Source: Notospermus geniculatus
Taxonomy: Eukaryota > Nemertea > Pilidiophora > Heteronemertea > Lineidae
DNA: 64,000 nucleotides
Assembly: GCA_002633025.1 (NCBI GenBank)
Contig: NMRB01000060.1
Span: 489,093 to 553,092, forward strand
Direction: 5' to 3'
Position numbers and translations under genes: made by a program. Of this stretch, positions 1-11,480 are shown piece after piece. The notes below the pieces were generated by a model. The model was not told where the DNA came from. It made no database searches and saw nothing but the letters and a program-made list of their open reading frames with translations. Every line of letters starts with the position of its first letter. Position 1 is the first letter of the stretch.

Positions 1-469
1 AGAGTCCTTCCTAAATGTTGTAAAGGAACTTCCTTTCACATTGTGTCTCATTTTATTTTTACTTTTCATTGACTTGCATGTTGTGTTATATCATATTTTT
101 TAAAGAAATCATGAGATAATTCATCATGTGTTGTATATATGCATTGTGTGCTTCCCTGCTTCTTGATTCGTGTTGTAACGTGCTATTAAAATTCTCAGCA
201 TTCACCCTCTTTTATGTGTCTTGAGGCTGTACTTGTTGCAGCAGTTTTCCGCTCTTGCCATGAGTGGTTTTCACAGCCATACTTCATGTGCTGACCTTAA
301 CACCTCAGGGAAAACACGTCGAGATACATGTACTAAAAAATTACTGTAGTTATCCTGTATTTGAATGACCCAGCCATAGTTTTATGCATCGACATTATTG
401 CTGCTTATGTGTTTGCCAAACCTTCGTTGTTGTGACGTTTTGTTTTCATCAGTAATGTTGTGGTTTCAG

Positions 470-593
470 TTTATAGCCCCAGGGGGCGTTAGCTCCAAAG
501 TGATGCCCAGTGCCCCGACATCCATTACTCCTATAGTCCCGGCCGGTTACCAGATAGTTCAAAATGGTGCTACCCCTGCATTGCATAATTATG
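470..593 (+). CDS. Internal coding exon of an unrecognised gene (3' part)
   Basis: The exon follows a good acceptor (GGTTTCAG) and ends at a GTATGTA donor. It is open throughout and reads FIAPGGVSSKVMPSAPTS... to a region containing PAGYQIVQNG. The composition (Pro, Ser, Thr, Val, Gln; low charge) resembles the unstructured part of a transcription regulator, but no family is recognised. It starts in phase 0 and ends with one base of a codon, while the next exon found (1628) starts in phase 0. An intermediate exon of length 3n+2 is therefore missing from the description, or one of the two exons is alternative. The upstream part of the gene lies outside the window. Confidence 0.5.
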
Positions 594-1627
594 GTATGTA
601 TGAATCGTCACAATGAAAATCAGGTGGCAGTGTCTCAATAAATGGGGGTATGAAAGAATTCCAGTAAATACTTTGTTGTGGGTGTTGGGGGTATAGTATT
701 CAGCTGTGTGCTTGAGACAGCTTCACAGGCTGTTTCTATCCTAAATTTTAATTAATTTGTGAATCAGAAATGATAAGATCTTTGAAACCTTGGACAGATG
801 AATCCCGTTGTCAGTGCTCAACAGTGAAACTTTGAATGTAGATTGGACTTAATATTCCATTGATTCCCAATCCCACCTAAATTTTACTTTTAGTTATATT
901 GTGTTCCATTATCTTTTATTCTTAATCCCTTCTAACTTGTGTGCCTGTTTGTTCCCTTGAGTGGTATGTGTCATCTTGCATGCAATGACCCCTGTTTTGC
1001 ATGGTTGGCATGGCAGCAGGGGTGATGAACAGTAGAAGCACACCATCTTTATAATATCAGTGTCATTTGTATATAATCTATTCAAGACATTCACTTTCTT
1101 TTTTCTCAAGTGCACACAATTGTTTCTTTTGTGGTTGTCATTCTTTCCTTGTTTCTCTCTCGCGCCTTGAGTTTTGGTTTAGTGATGATGTTGTGTGTTT
1201 CAAATCACAAAAAGCTTGTTAGCAATATGATGAGAGTACTGAACTCTGGTAGTCATAAAGTATCTCCTACATGTAGACAAGACACTATACTTGAAGCAAC
1301 ATTTGAGTACAAAAATGTATGTTGATAAAATTTCCTCTTTACATAATCATCTTGTCTCCTCAATTCTTGTACATGTACTAGGCCTACTTTAGAATCTTTG
1401 TTGATCAGTGTGTGATCAGTTTGTTACCTGTTCATCATATCCAGTATATTGGAACTATGGTTGACATTTAGAATGAATGATGTCCAGAGGAATTTGAACA
1501 GCTACCTCCTCCCTCTGCTCTGACCAAGTAACCTGTATGATCTGATTGATAATCTTATTTGGCCTGTTTTGTGAATCTGTCTGTGCTCCTTCCACTCTCT
1601 CCATCTCACAATTTTCTCTCCTTTTAG

Positions 1628-1819
1628 GAGTCCAACAAAGACCAACAAGGCCCTGAGACTAAGTACATGGTCTACCAGTTAGTGAACCCGACAAATGATC
1701 CCTCGACTCCAACAACGACTGAATCCAATGCTTTGGACTCGGAGGATTCTAATCAGCTGAATGGATTCGATACAGCTGAGGTGCTTGAGGCGTTAGGACT
1801 GGCAGATGCTGCTATTTGA
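1628..1819 (+). CDS. Terminal coding exon of the same unrecognised gene
   Basis: After a pyrimidine-rich acceptor (CTCCTTTTAG) 63 codons stay open and end in TGA at 1817-1819. The peptide begins ESNKDQQGPETKYMVYQLV and ends EVLEALGLADAAI. It is acidic and rich in Asn, Ser and Thr, with a short hydrophobic amphipathic C-terminus. Splice context, clean stop and non-repetitive composition support real coding. The family was not recognised; a transcription factor or cofactor C-terminus is a guess from composition. About 1.7 kb of plausible 3' UTR follows. Confidence 0.6.
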   Translation, partial: ESNKDQQGPETKYMVYQLVNPTNDPSTPTTTESNALDSEDSNQLNGFDTAEVLEALGLADAAI

Positions 1820-2091
1820 GGTGCTTGTTCTCAGATCTGCCCTCCAATGGAACTAGGCAGTGCCACAACTGAAGATCAGGGAGATAATGCTCAACTTAAG
1901 CTTTAAGATGCTGCCCCACTTGAGAGTTGTACTGCATGATTTGGCACTCTATGGGCTATTTAGCCATAGAAAACTGAAGGCAGTAGTTTGGATCATTGGT
2001 CACGGTGAAAACCATAAGAAAGCAAACATTTAATGCCAGCAATAGTGAATTGCCCATTGAGAGCCAACTCACACAAGAAAACTCAAGTGCC

Positions 2092-2197
2092 TCCTCCCAC
2101 AGCAGGGGTTTTTACCTCGCTCCTCTTCATCCACTCACACAAACTTTGTGTGCGAGTGTATGAAGAGGAGCGAGACCAAAGCCCTTCTATGGGAGGA
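2092..2197 (+). repeat. Long imperfect hairpin, about 50-bp arms
   Basis: The left arm contains CTCGCTCCTCTTCAT, then CACTC and CACAAA. The right arm contains TTTGTGTG, then GAGTG and ATGAAGAGGAGCGAG. The outer parts TCCTCCCA...AGGG and CCCT...TGGGAGGA also pair. The loop is only one or two bases. Mismatches are scattered along the stem, so this is not an assembly mirror image. It lies in the probable 3' UTR of the upstream gene. Confidence 0.7.
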
Positions 2198-2776
2198 TGA
2201 CTCAAGTGGAGCATCTCCTTTTCTCCACACTACTGTATTAAGTAGTACACGATGGAGCTATTACTTCAGTCGACAATGTTTCCACTGATTTTGAGCAAAG
2301 CCAAAGAAACTGTCTTTTACCATTGGAGGTTGGCGGTGTGATGATGCTGTCAGCTGTGGGACAATGTCTGCTTGGCAAGTCGAGGTACCAGGACGAGCCA
2401 GCATGAGACATGAGGTGCTGTGACATTATTAGTAGTTGCGGTCGCATTGCACAAATGTATGTTCGGAATGGAGACTATATTAGAGACTCTGACTCTCTTA
2501 GAGATGACTGTGTGTAACATGATGGATGATTGAATGGTGTAAACTTTGACACCATTGGATGCTTCATTTTGAGCGTAATGTACCACGGTATGCAGTGTTG
2601 AGACAGTGGAAAGTTGAATTCTACAGTGGAATTTCTTAAGGTCCTGGAATTGGCCTGAAGACAGCCTTACCACTCTTAACCAAGAACTCGTTAAGAATAA
2701 GAACAATCAAATGAGTATCCATGTTGTGTTGTACGTGAAAAAGAATTCGATATTTCCACCTCCGCTTTCTGGTGAT

Positions 2777-2939
2777 CAGTGCTGCAGCTAGCATAGGGAC
2801 GGGGCAGTTGCCCGCCCCTTCAGGTACAAATTACGGAAAAACACATTTTTCATGCAGATTATGGCCAAAAAATGTTGTGGAATGGCAAAAAGAGGTGTTT
2901 TGCCCACCCCCTTGGACCTAAAAGCTAGCTACAGCCCTG
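2777..2939. mobile_element. Short TIR element (MITE), CAG...CTG ends
   Basis: The termini are inverted: CAGTGCTGCAGCTAGC on the left and GCTAGCTACAGCCCTG on the right. Each end is flanked by the direct repeat GTGAT. There is no coding capacity. The CAG/CTG ends resemble hAT-type non-autonomous elements, but the 5-bp repeat is shorter than the usual 8-bp hAT duplication. Confidence 0.5.
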
Positions 2940-3539
2940 GTGATGGAAGTGGCCATCGGTCCTCAGAGATTTACTGTACCTGCTGCCAGGATGTTGTCAG
3001 CTTTGTGTTGATGCCAGTGTGAAACGACCGATCATAAGGGACCACCTGTTATAGTATTTACGCATTTTTCAATATAGGAGATAGGTGTAAATGGAATTTG
3101 GCCGCTGTAAATTTCTGCAAACATTCTTTGTTCCGTGAATGAGGAACTGACATCATGACGTCTTTCAGTCAGATGGGTGGTAGTGCCGCCGTACATTATG
3201 CTGATTCCTCATTGGGCTGGGGAAGAAAGTGCCCCGTTTTGTACATTCTTCTTTGTAGGTGACTCTCGTTTTACTTGTAATTTTGTGAAAAGATGACATA
3301 TTGATGTTTTAACGATTCGTCCATGGACGGGCGCTAATCAAGGATGGTGTATTTTATGAAGCAGCTGAAGATGTATTTTCGCTGAGCTGGTTCTCTCATC
3401 TCATTTAGTCACTCTGCTCAGACCTGTGTTATGGGTTTATTTTTTAACGATTGCACATTCATTGTATTTGGAAAGCGATCACATAAGGTGTCATTTTATC
3501 TCTTCGCGTTTTTATTGAGGGGCATTAAATAAATTTTGA

Positions 3540-6500
3540 AGCATCCTATACAGTGGTTGAAAATAACAAATCATGTCTCAAAATATGCTTATTAAATGCC
3601 TGGTATTATGGCCTGATAGATGAACCAAACCCCCTGTATATATTAGTGTATTTTCTTGCATGAACATTTAGATCCTGAAAAAAATCAACTCTCTTCAGTT
3701 GTATGTGGCTACTCGCATGTTATTGCATTGATCAAGTGGCATGTGTGGGTTTTGAAGGAAACTTGCGAGAATGAAGCCTGTGAAGAGGACAATTCCCATA
3801 CACTTTCTGAAAGATCTCAAGGATTCATTTTGGTAATACTACCAAAGACTAAAGTGAAAATCCTTTGGTACGTCTTGTCCAACATGGGATGTTTTATGAA
3901 ATGATATCCTACGTTCTTTTTCTTTGTTTTCATTCCAAAGGTGCAGATGAGCATAAAATGCACCAAACAGCTTTAGTCTTTGTGGCGTATGATTGTTACG
4001 TATTTCCATAGGTCTGAGTCAGAAATTTGTCGACTGCCAAACATGAAATACACGATTAAATTCTTATAAATGTTTGTCTTGACTGCTAGACGTGTCTCAA
4101 TGATTGATAACAGTTTGTGCAATGAAATAGTCTCGCGTTACAGTCTCGTTTGTACTCCATTTGTGTAAGTTATAGGACTTGTTATTTTTGTAAATGAGTT
4201 NGTCAAATAGCTGTATACATTGTGTACATGTGTACGTGTAGTGTGTACATCTACATGTAGAATGTACAAGTGAGTCTGCATGATAATGATAGAGATGCGT
4301 TGAAATTGTTTCTTGTGTTTTGTGTTGACCGTAATGAAATAATTAAATGAATATCTCACCATAGAATATTTTCATTCATAGTTTAGCCATGATTTGTAAC
4401 ACGGAAGCGTTCACACCCGAGGTTGGTCTGATGATGTGACGGTACAGGTTTTAATAGCTGTTATTAATAATCATTGCTCTGCTTCTCAACTTGACAGCTA
4501 GCTGGCGCTTAAATGCCCTTCGGGTCTCCATGGAGTTCTGATGATTCATTCCTAACTGTCTCTTATCCATGTGCATGTTGTAGATTAAAAGGGCAGAATA
4601 TTCCAATATCCTGACTCTACTGTGATGTCAAAGTGAACGGAGAATAGTTCAATTTGTAGGATAGGTCTCTACGCGAACTACGGAAATTGAAAAAGAATAA
4701 AAAATCCTAGGTGATGCTGGAATAATGTCCCAATCTTGAACTTGCGCATCTTATAAGCCTAATGTTGATCCCCCAAATCCGCATGTGTCATCAGTATTTA
4801 AAATTGTGTTGATCTGTATTGCATAGATTCTCTTTCTCTTTCTATAAGATACACAGGATTATAAGTTATAATCCTGTGTATTCCTGATTAAGATTGCATT
4901 ATTTGGCCAGTAGAGGGTCAGTTTTGTCATGAGTTGATATAACGATATTCACGGTCGGTCATAATCTTGGGTATTGTTTTGTTGGGCATTTTACTTATTG
5001 AATACATTGACCAGCAGCGGAGTGGGTGGAATGGTCCTTAATACATCGGTTGGAAAAATTACCCTTTGGGAATCCTTACAGACGCAATGAATAACCAGGT
5101 CATTCAATTCCCCAGAACTCCTCAGAACTCTAGCCCCCCAAGCCACATGTTTTGTGCTGATACAGAAGTTCTGGCTGGCTGTCAGTGTCAGGCATCACTC
5201 CTTATCACATGGTTGACGAAGATGATCACATTCAACCTCCCGCATTCCGTACAGATCTCTTCGAAAGAAGCCGAATATGTGACTATCATGATGGTATATT
5301 GAACCCTGACAAATGTTTGAGAAGGACTGAAGGCTTTGTATCTGATATATGAGGAAGACATTTATATGACATGGAGTGCAGTTGGCACTTCTTATGTCAG
5401 TGGAATTCTTGGGACATGCTTTGCAAGACATGTTAGGTCATGAGGTGTAACTTTGCTCTTGACTGTTGTAGACTATTACCCGGTAGTCGTAAATTAAGAG
5501 TAGATTTTTAGCTCATTTTTCGGCAACATTGTTGATGGGATCTCTGTCCTCTGTATGCCACTCATCCATGTCTTCCCAGAGTCGACCACCATGTTGCATT
5601 CATAAATCCTGCACATTGCACTTGATGTATGGGGAAACAGAATGATTTACTAGAATACTGGTTGGTGAATCACACAGGCAATCAGATGAATCATGCTTGT
5701 TGCATGGATGCTGAACCTCATCTCAACCATCCTGTTACATGATTTACGTGTTGATGCCCGAGTAACTAATGAGCATGTGCATGACACATTACGACACGCA
5801 CTGTATGACTGTGTCAGAAATACAGGGTCTGCCAGAAAAAAACATCAGTATCTCTCTTACGCTTGGGAAGTGTCTCCTGCACTTTTTTCAGTTTGATCAG
5901 TACTCTACACAACTCCTTTGAAGACACTCTACATTTCATGTAAATTGTAAATTAGTTTTTGAGTTGATGTGCCTTGGATCACCATCTCCCTCCCCTTTCT
6001 ACCAGTACAGGAATTTTCTTTTAACAATTTTTTGTAACAATTTCATTATGGCAGTTCTCCAAAGGAATTTGAGTAGGAGACTGTACTTACAGCAGAACCT
6101 TATTGATGTCACTTTTGGGACTAGTAAGTACATGTACTAGATTTGTCTGTCTGTAGTTGTGAGGTGTCCTTTTGGTGTTGGTTCTCAACATGTTGAATGG
6201 ACTGTCATGACCAGATGTGGTCAGAGTTCCTTTCTACAGTGTGTCCCTATTGAGGAGGGACTACAGTATACGTTATCTATGCCTCCTGCATGGTCAACTC
6301 ATGATGGATGCAGATCACCCTGTATAGTAAACTACGCCTTGTGGATTATTTGGCCATAAAGACTGCATGCAATGGTCATTAGTGGATGGTTATTTGTTTG
6401 GGGAATGAGCTACTGTCTCCGTGCCATCATTTTGATGAGGTACCATTAGAACTGTTACCATGATGTTACAGAATGACATGGCTGTGTTTGGCATGTTTGG

Positions 6501-6690
6501 TGAGGCTGCAGCATCTTTCGAGTTTCTGTTCCATCTATGTATTGTACCCACTTTAGGCTCTCTCATCCTGAGGTAATCAATGGTTCTTTGCGCTCGCTGT
6601 CTACCATCTACGTCACCACGCTTGGCGGCGGGCCTCAGGATAAGTCTTTCAGGTCAGTCAGTTTCTGTTGAAGGTCAGCTGACAAGTCAT
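3540..6690. other. Intergenic, no supported gene
   Basis: Scattered short open frames have no splice support and no recognisable domain. A single N at 4201 marks a contig join. A perfect 15-bp hairpin lies at 4849-4881. Otherwise nothing definite is seen. Confidence 0.5.
4849..4881. repeat. Perfect 15-bp stem hairpin, 3-nt loop
   Basis: The arms ATACACAGGATTATA and TATAATCCTGTGTAT are exact reverse complements around AGT. No terminator or element is recognised. Confidence 0.7.
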
Positions 6691-6697
6691 AAGACCA

Positions 6698-7190
6698 CTG
6701 AATCCACGATATCATTCAATCCATAATTTCAATCCATGATATTCATGATATCTTTGAATTGGTGATCTCCTTGAATCCATGATATTGAATCCATGACTTC
6801 CTTGAATCCATGATGTCTCAATCCATGATTTCATTCAATCAATGATATTCATCTTTGAATTGGTGATGTCCTTGAATCTGTGATATCATTGAATGAAGAA
6901 TCCATGATTTCCTTGAATCCATGATGTCGTTCAATCCATGAATCGATGATATTGAATTCATGATGTCATTGAATCCATGATATTGTTGAATCCATGATAT
7001 CGTTGAGTCCATGATATCGTTATCTGTAATATCATGAGTCCGTGGTAAAATTGAATCCGTGATATCATGAATCCCTGATATTATTGAATCTGTGATATCA
7101 TGAATCCATGATATCATTGAATCCATGATATCATTGAATCCATGATATCATTGAATCCATGATATCATTGAATCCATGACATCCTTTTTC
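6698..7190. repeat. 17-bp minisatellite (CATGATATCATTGAATC family)
   Basis: Tandem and partly scrambled copies of a 17-bp unit built on CATGATATCATTGAATC. The array is nearly perfect at 7095-7175 and degenerate upstream. Each unit carries the palindrome TGATATCA. The minus-strand open frame over it (repeated ITDSI / HDI peptides) is a by-product of the repeat. Confidence 0.85.
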
Positions 7191-8097
7191 CATCGGTCGA
7201 ATCATCTCTCCTGTCAGCACCATTCTTACCAGCAAATATCTCTCGATCCATCAGCGATGTTGGCCGACGCTTCATCGATCAATTAGCATCCTGGAGTTGT
7301 TTCCCTGTTGTTATCTTCGCATCTTATACGCGTCCTATTTATGGCTACTCACATTATCTTGATGTCTTCACCAATATTAGCGGCCATCATGTACTCTAAT
7401 CTCTCACCGACCTTGACCTTAGAAGTGGATGGGGAACTGATTCCAAGTTGCTGATGAGACTGGATGCTAAATGGAAAAACTCGCACTTCAGGGTGACTTT
7501 AGCCCTCGCTGTGCCTATAAATTATCAGTAAAAAAATATCAACTTGAGAGGTGAATGCCAAATGTGGTATTATTGGCTCAATAGGCAATACTGCAGGAGG
7601 AAACAGGAGTGTGCCGAGTAAAACTGTGCTGTCAAAGAGAGTGACCCTCTCTAGCACATATGAAGAATTGGTCCAACTGGGCGTCAAACCCTGAACCTCA
7701 GCCATTGACAGATGCAGATGTTGCTGGCGCCACTCTGACATCCATTAGGGGTAATAGGGGTAAGAAATTAACAGTGTTTGCTTCCCCATCTTGCCCTGTT
7801 CACTCAGTCCAAGGAAGGGAAAGTATCGAAGGGTGAAGTGACTGTAGGCCTTGATACATGTATGTCTTCCCTCATCTCATGGCCTTCCCGACGAGGTTAA
7901 AATTCCTATGCGATCTGCCTCCCAAGTTAATGTCACTCGTGTATCCAAGTGACCATAGCACGTGTATCGATCCCGTCATCTCTCAAGCTATTCTCCTGGA
8001 GGCCAATTACTCTGTGAATGCAGCAGTTCAATCAATGCATTGGCATGATCGACATGGAAATTGCATCAGAACTGAATTCCAATTGCTGTATTTTGGT
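7190..8097. other. Intergenic, no supported gene
   Basis: No exon-like sequence with both splice sites is seen. A fragment of the AGGAGGAAAC motif family occurs near 7592. Confidence 0.4.
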
Positions 8098-9070
8098 TCC
8101 GTATTTGATGAATGGGATAAAGACTTTGAAGAACGATAGGTGTTGTACATTTCAGTAATGTTTTAATACTATATTCCATGAGTGCAAGTGCCAACTTGAC
8201 AAGGCAGCTATGTACATACATACTCATCAAACTAAATGTACATGTATACTGGGCAATATGTATATTATGTAGGAGGAAACCTGAGCCCAGAGGAAATGAA
8301 CAATGTTGTAAAGAGATTAGCCTACATTGTATACCATGTCTGCCTCACACACAGCCACTAAAACAACTCAGAATATCGAACCCACGACCTCACTGGTGGC
8401 AGGCGTAGATGTTTCCTCTGCACCATCCCAATATCCTGGATGTTGTGATGTTTTCGGGGATGTCACTGCTAAAGGTTTCCACCGAATGTGGTATTGCGTG
8501 CGACAGGGCAACGTGCGCAATTTACCTTTGTTTGCGTGCAGTGCGGCGGAAAATAACAAACGCATCGTGTTCGGTGTTCTTGCAGGTCCAAATGGGGCAA
8601 ATGAAGACCCAGCCTTCCCATATCGCATCACACAGGGCCTACACGTACATGTAGTACATGATCGGAAACTCTGGACTTGTATTACAGACAGAAAATGATC
8701 AAAGGGAATTTGCCAAAATATTATTTTGCCTTTGTTGCATTTGCCTGGCAAATAATTTCACTTCATTCAATTCAATCAACATGTGCGTAGGAGAAATAAA
8801 CAATATTCTACCGTCCACAAAAAGATAAACAAAAGACAGGAAGAGGGTTCTGGAATATCTGTGAGCCGAATCAATCAGCAATGGTCGGGAATCAATATTC
8901 GACCGCGGTCATTCTTTCAGGGTGTATTCCAGGATGTTCTGGCAATAGAGTGGTGCTGCATTCAATATTGATTGAGCTAGTGTAAGTAAAGAGCAAAAAT
9001 GGTGGCATCTACAAAGTATTTTTCCTTTGGGCAAAATGTTGCTTTCTTTTACTGCTGAAGGCTAAAGCTG
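8098..9070. repeat. First copy of a roughly 0.95-kb direct duplication ending at a single N
   Basis: The sequence from CCGTATTTGATGAATGGG to GCTAAAGCTG recurs at 9211-10136 with a few percent substitutions and small indels. One is a block of about 50 bp near 8351-8400 that is absent from the second copy. The copy stops exactly at the N at 9071, while the second copy runs on. Open frames inside it (VDVSSAPSQYPGCCDVF...) have no recognisable domain. Confidence 0.85.
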
Positions 9071-9071
9071 N
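9071..9071. other. Single-N contig join
   Basis: The N sits at the exact end of the first duplicated copy, so it marks a join between two contigs rather than a miscalled base. Confidence 0.75.
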
Positions 9072-9210
9072 CATGGTCGGCGGTTAGAATCCACGTTTTA
9101 GTGCAACCCAAGAAAACTCTGTACCGTATCCCAAACACTCTGTGCAAAAAAACCGGCCAATGCATTTTCCATTACAACATTGATTTCACAGTACACAGAT
9201 GTTTTAGAAT

Positions 9211-10136
9211 CCGTATTTGATGAATGGGATAAAGACTTTGAAGAACGATAGGTGTTGTACATTTCAGTAATGTTTTTTAAAATATACTAGTTACTTATTC
9301 CATGAGTGCAAGTGCCAACTTGACAAGGCAGCTATGTACATCCATGTATGTACTCATAAAACTATACTGGGCAATATGTATGTAATGTAGGAGGAAACCT
9401 GTGCCCAGAGGAAATGAACAATGTTGTAAAGAGATTAGCCTACATTGTATATACCATGTCTGCCTCACACACAGGCGTAGATGTTTCCTCTGCACCATCC
9501 CAATATCCTGGATGTTGTGATGTTTTCAGGGATGTCACTGCTAAAGGTTTCCGCCGAATGTGGTATCGCGTGCGACAGGGCAACGTGCGCAATTTACCTT
9601 TGTTTGCGTGCAGTGTGGCGAAAAATAACAAACGCATCGTGTTCGGTGTTCTTGCAGGTCCAAATGGGGCAAATGAAGACCCAGCCTTCCCATAATATCA
9701 CATCACACAGGGCCTACACGTAGTACATGATCGGAAACTCTGGACTTGTATTACAGACAGAAAATGATCAAAGAGAATTTGCCAAAATATTATTTTGCCT
9801 TTGTTGCATTTGCCTGGCAAATTTCACTTCATTCAATTCAATCAACATGTGCGTAGGAGAAATAAACAATATTCTACCCTCCACAAAAAGATAAACAAAA
9901 GACAGGAAGAGGGTTCTGGAATATCTGTGAGCCGAATCAATCAGCAATGGTCGAGAATCAATATTCGACCACGGTCATTCTTTCAGTTTGTATTCCAGGA
10001 TGTTCTGGCAATAGAGTGGTGCTGCATTCAATATTGATTGAGCTAGTGTAAGTAAAGAGCAAAAATGGTGGCATCTACAAAGTATTTTTCCTTTGTGCAA
10101 AATGTTGCTTTCTTTTACTGCTGAAGGCTAAAGCTG
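9211..10136. repeat. Second copy of the duplication (probable other haplotype)
   Basis: Collinear with 8098-9070. After the shared GCTAAAGCTG it continues into TTTTGCATACC, which is missing from the first copy. This is the pattern expected from unmerged alleles. Confidence 0.8.
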
Positions 10137-10766
10137 TTTTGCATACCAAAATGTCCCTGCATCACCAAATGTTCGGCGTGCAATTCCGATGGACGTGTTC
10201 AGGTTTTCTCACTCAAGTTGGTTTTCAATGGGAATGTTGGTTTCCATGAATCTGCTAAACACAGACCATGGCCTTTGTTGCCCATAGAGAACACCCAACT
10301 CACCAGAGAAAGGTCATGCATAAGAGTGCCTACCAATGATGATGATGTAGCCAATAATTATTGATGTCATAACAGGAATTGGGGGGGGGCTTGAAGTGGG
10401 TACATGACATCCTTCATATTAGTAAGAATGATATCAGCATCTTTTCATGCTGCGTACATGAAATAAATGATTGTGCTCATATATCATATTTCTAAGCCAT
10501 TATTCGACTGGCCGCATAGCCTACTTGACAATCTCCCACGAAAAACTCTCCGGCTTTAGTCTCGATAGCATCAAGTCTCATCTCACAATGGACGTCCATG
10601 TAATTATCATTGATCCATCTTGGTTGCCATGGATATCAAAAACATTCGTCAGATATTGATAGATATCGTTGGCATAGACATGCTTTGTGGCACATGTCCA
10701 GAGTTCATCTCATGTGACTGATTTATTAGTTGTCGAATCTCAAGTTTTTAGAAAGCATACATGTTG

Positions 10767-10805
10767 GTGCAGTCATGAGTAGTATTATTGGGCTCATGAC
10801 TGCAC
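10767..10805. repeat. 13-bp perfect hairpin followed by a tRNA-like B-box
   Basis: GTGCAGTCATGAG and CTCATGACTGCAC pair around a 13-nt loop. Immediately downstream is GGGTTCGATACTC, which resembles the pol III B box of tRNA-derived SINEs. This is probably part of a SINE fragment. Confidence 0.5.
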
Positions 10806-10952
10806 GAGGCCACGGGTTCGATACTCGGTCAAGTCACCACTTAGGAACCAGTTGTCAGCAAGTAGCTGACGTAGCTTTTGAGGAGCTATAGCTTGGTGGA
10901 AAAATCATGTAACTGGACCTGCCAGGTGAACTGATGAGGGTTCAAGTAAGTA

Positions 10953-11127
10953 CAGTGCTCCCTTGCTATTACGAACACTTCAGGGTCCAAGGGCTAAGTT
11001 CGTACTAGCGAGGAGTTTGTAATAGCAAGGATTTGTCCGTGGGTACTTGATGATTGGGAGCCAGGCGTTGGGATCATAATATCCGGGAGTTCTTAAAATC
11101 GAGGTTTGTAAGAGCGAAGGAGCACTG
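10953..11127. mobile_element. MITE with CAGTGCTCC termini
   Basis: The left end CAGTGCTCCCTTGCTATTAC and the right end GAGCGAAGGAGCACTG are inverted copies, with an internal inverted pair (GCTATTACGAAC and GTTTGTAAGAGC). There is no coding capacity. The CAGT ends and the gap-free-strand words (AACAC, ACGA) are like pogo/Tigger-type non-autonomous elements. Confidence 0.55.
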
Positions 11128-11216
11128 AAATACATGTACCAGCCTTGGCTGTTCTACCCCTCGGAAAACGATTCCACCCCAAAATGATAAAAATTGGTGA
11201 AAGCAAAGGAAGTAAT

Positions 11217-11480
11217 TTAGAAAATGTTTGATATCCTGTGGCTTATACAGTATGCATTTTCCCAATTCTGTCTTGACATCAGAATTTTAATGATGTTTCC
11301 CGGAGCCTCATCTGCTGCTGTTGTTGTGAAAGTGACAAATGCGTCACCAATTTCAATTAGTTGCAACATTATTTCTGTGAATGGTTCGCCGAGGGCAGCG
11401 ACCGAGGACACTTCCTGCGCGAATAATGTGTATATCGTCAACAGGGCATTGGCGATGAGTGATTTGATGGCGGAAAGTGG
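11217..11480 (-). CDS. Possible exon of a receptor-like gene (weak)
   Basis: The minus strand has an open stretch reading SAIKSLIANALLTIYTLF, then EVSSVAALGEPFTEIMLQL, then TTAADEAPGNIIKIL before a stop at 11217. It is hydrophobic with a terminal AADEA...IIKIL pattern that recalls the last membrane segments of invertebrate gustatory-receptor-like proteins. The resemblance is from memory and slight. No clear splice sites were fixed, and an equally long plus-strand frame overlaps, so chance is quite possible. Confidence 0.15.
   Translation of the reverse strand, partial: PLSAIKSLIANALLTIYTLFAQEVSSVAALGEPFTEIMLQLIEIGDAFVTFTTTAADEAPGNIIKILMSRQNWENAYCISHRISNIF

Larger units (their letters stand above)
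1820..3533 (+). other. Probable 3' UTR / downstream flank with AATAAA
   Basis: No coding frame is supported here. The stretch carries a SINE-like fragment (about 1950-2090), a long imperfect hairpin (2092-2197) and a short TIR element (2777-2939). A consensus AATAAA at 3528-3533 is the first strong polyadenylation signal after the stop at 1819, so the transcript may end near 3550. Confidence 0.4.

Noticed and set aside
6839-7126. 95-residue minus-strand frame with repeated HDITDSI
   Set aside because: It is a translation of the 17-bp satellite; there is no start or splice context.
8327-8751. Overlapping frames of about 80-127 residues on both strands in the duplicated block
   Set aside because: Both strands are open at once, the allelic copy breaks them by indels, and no domain is seen.
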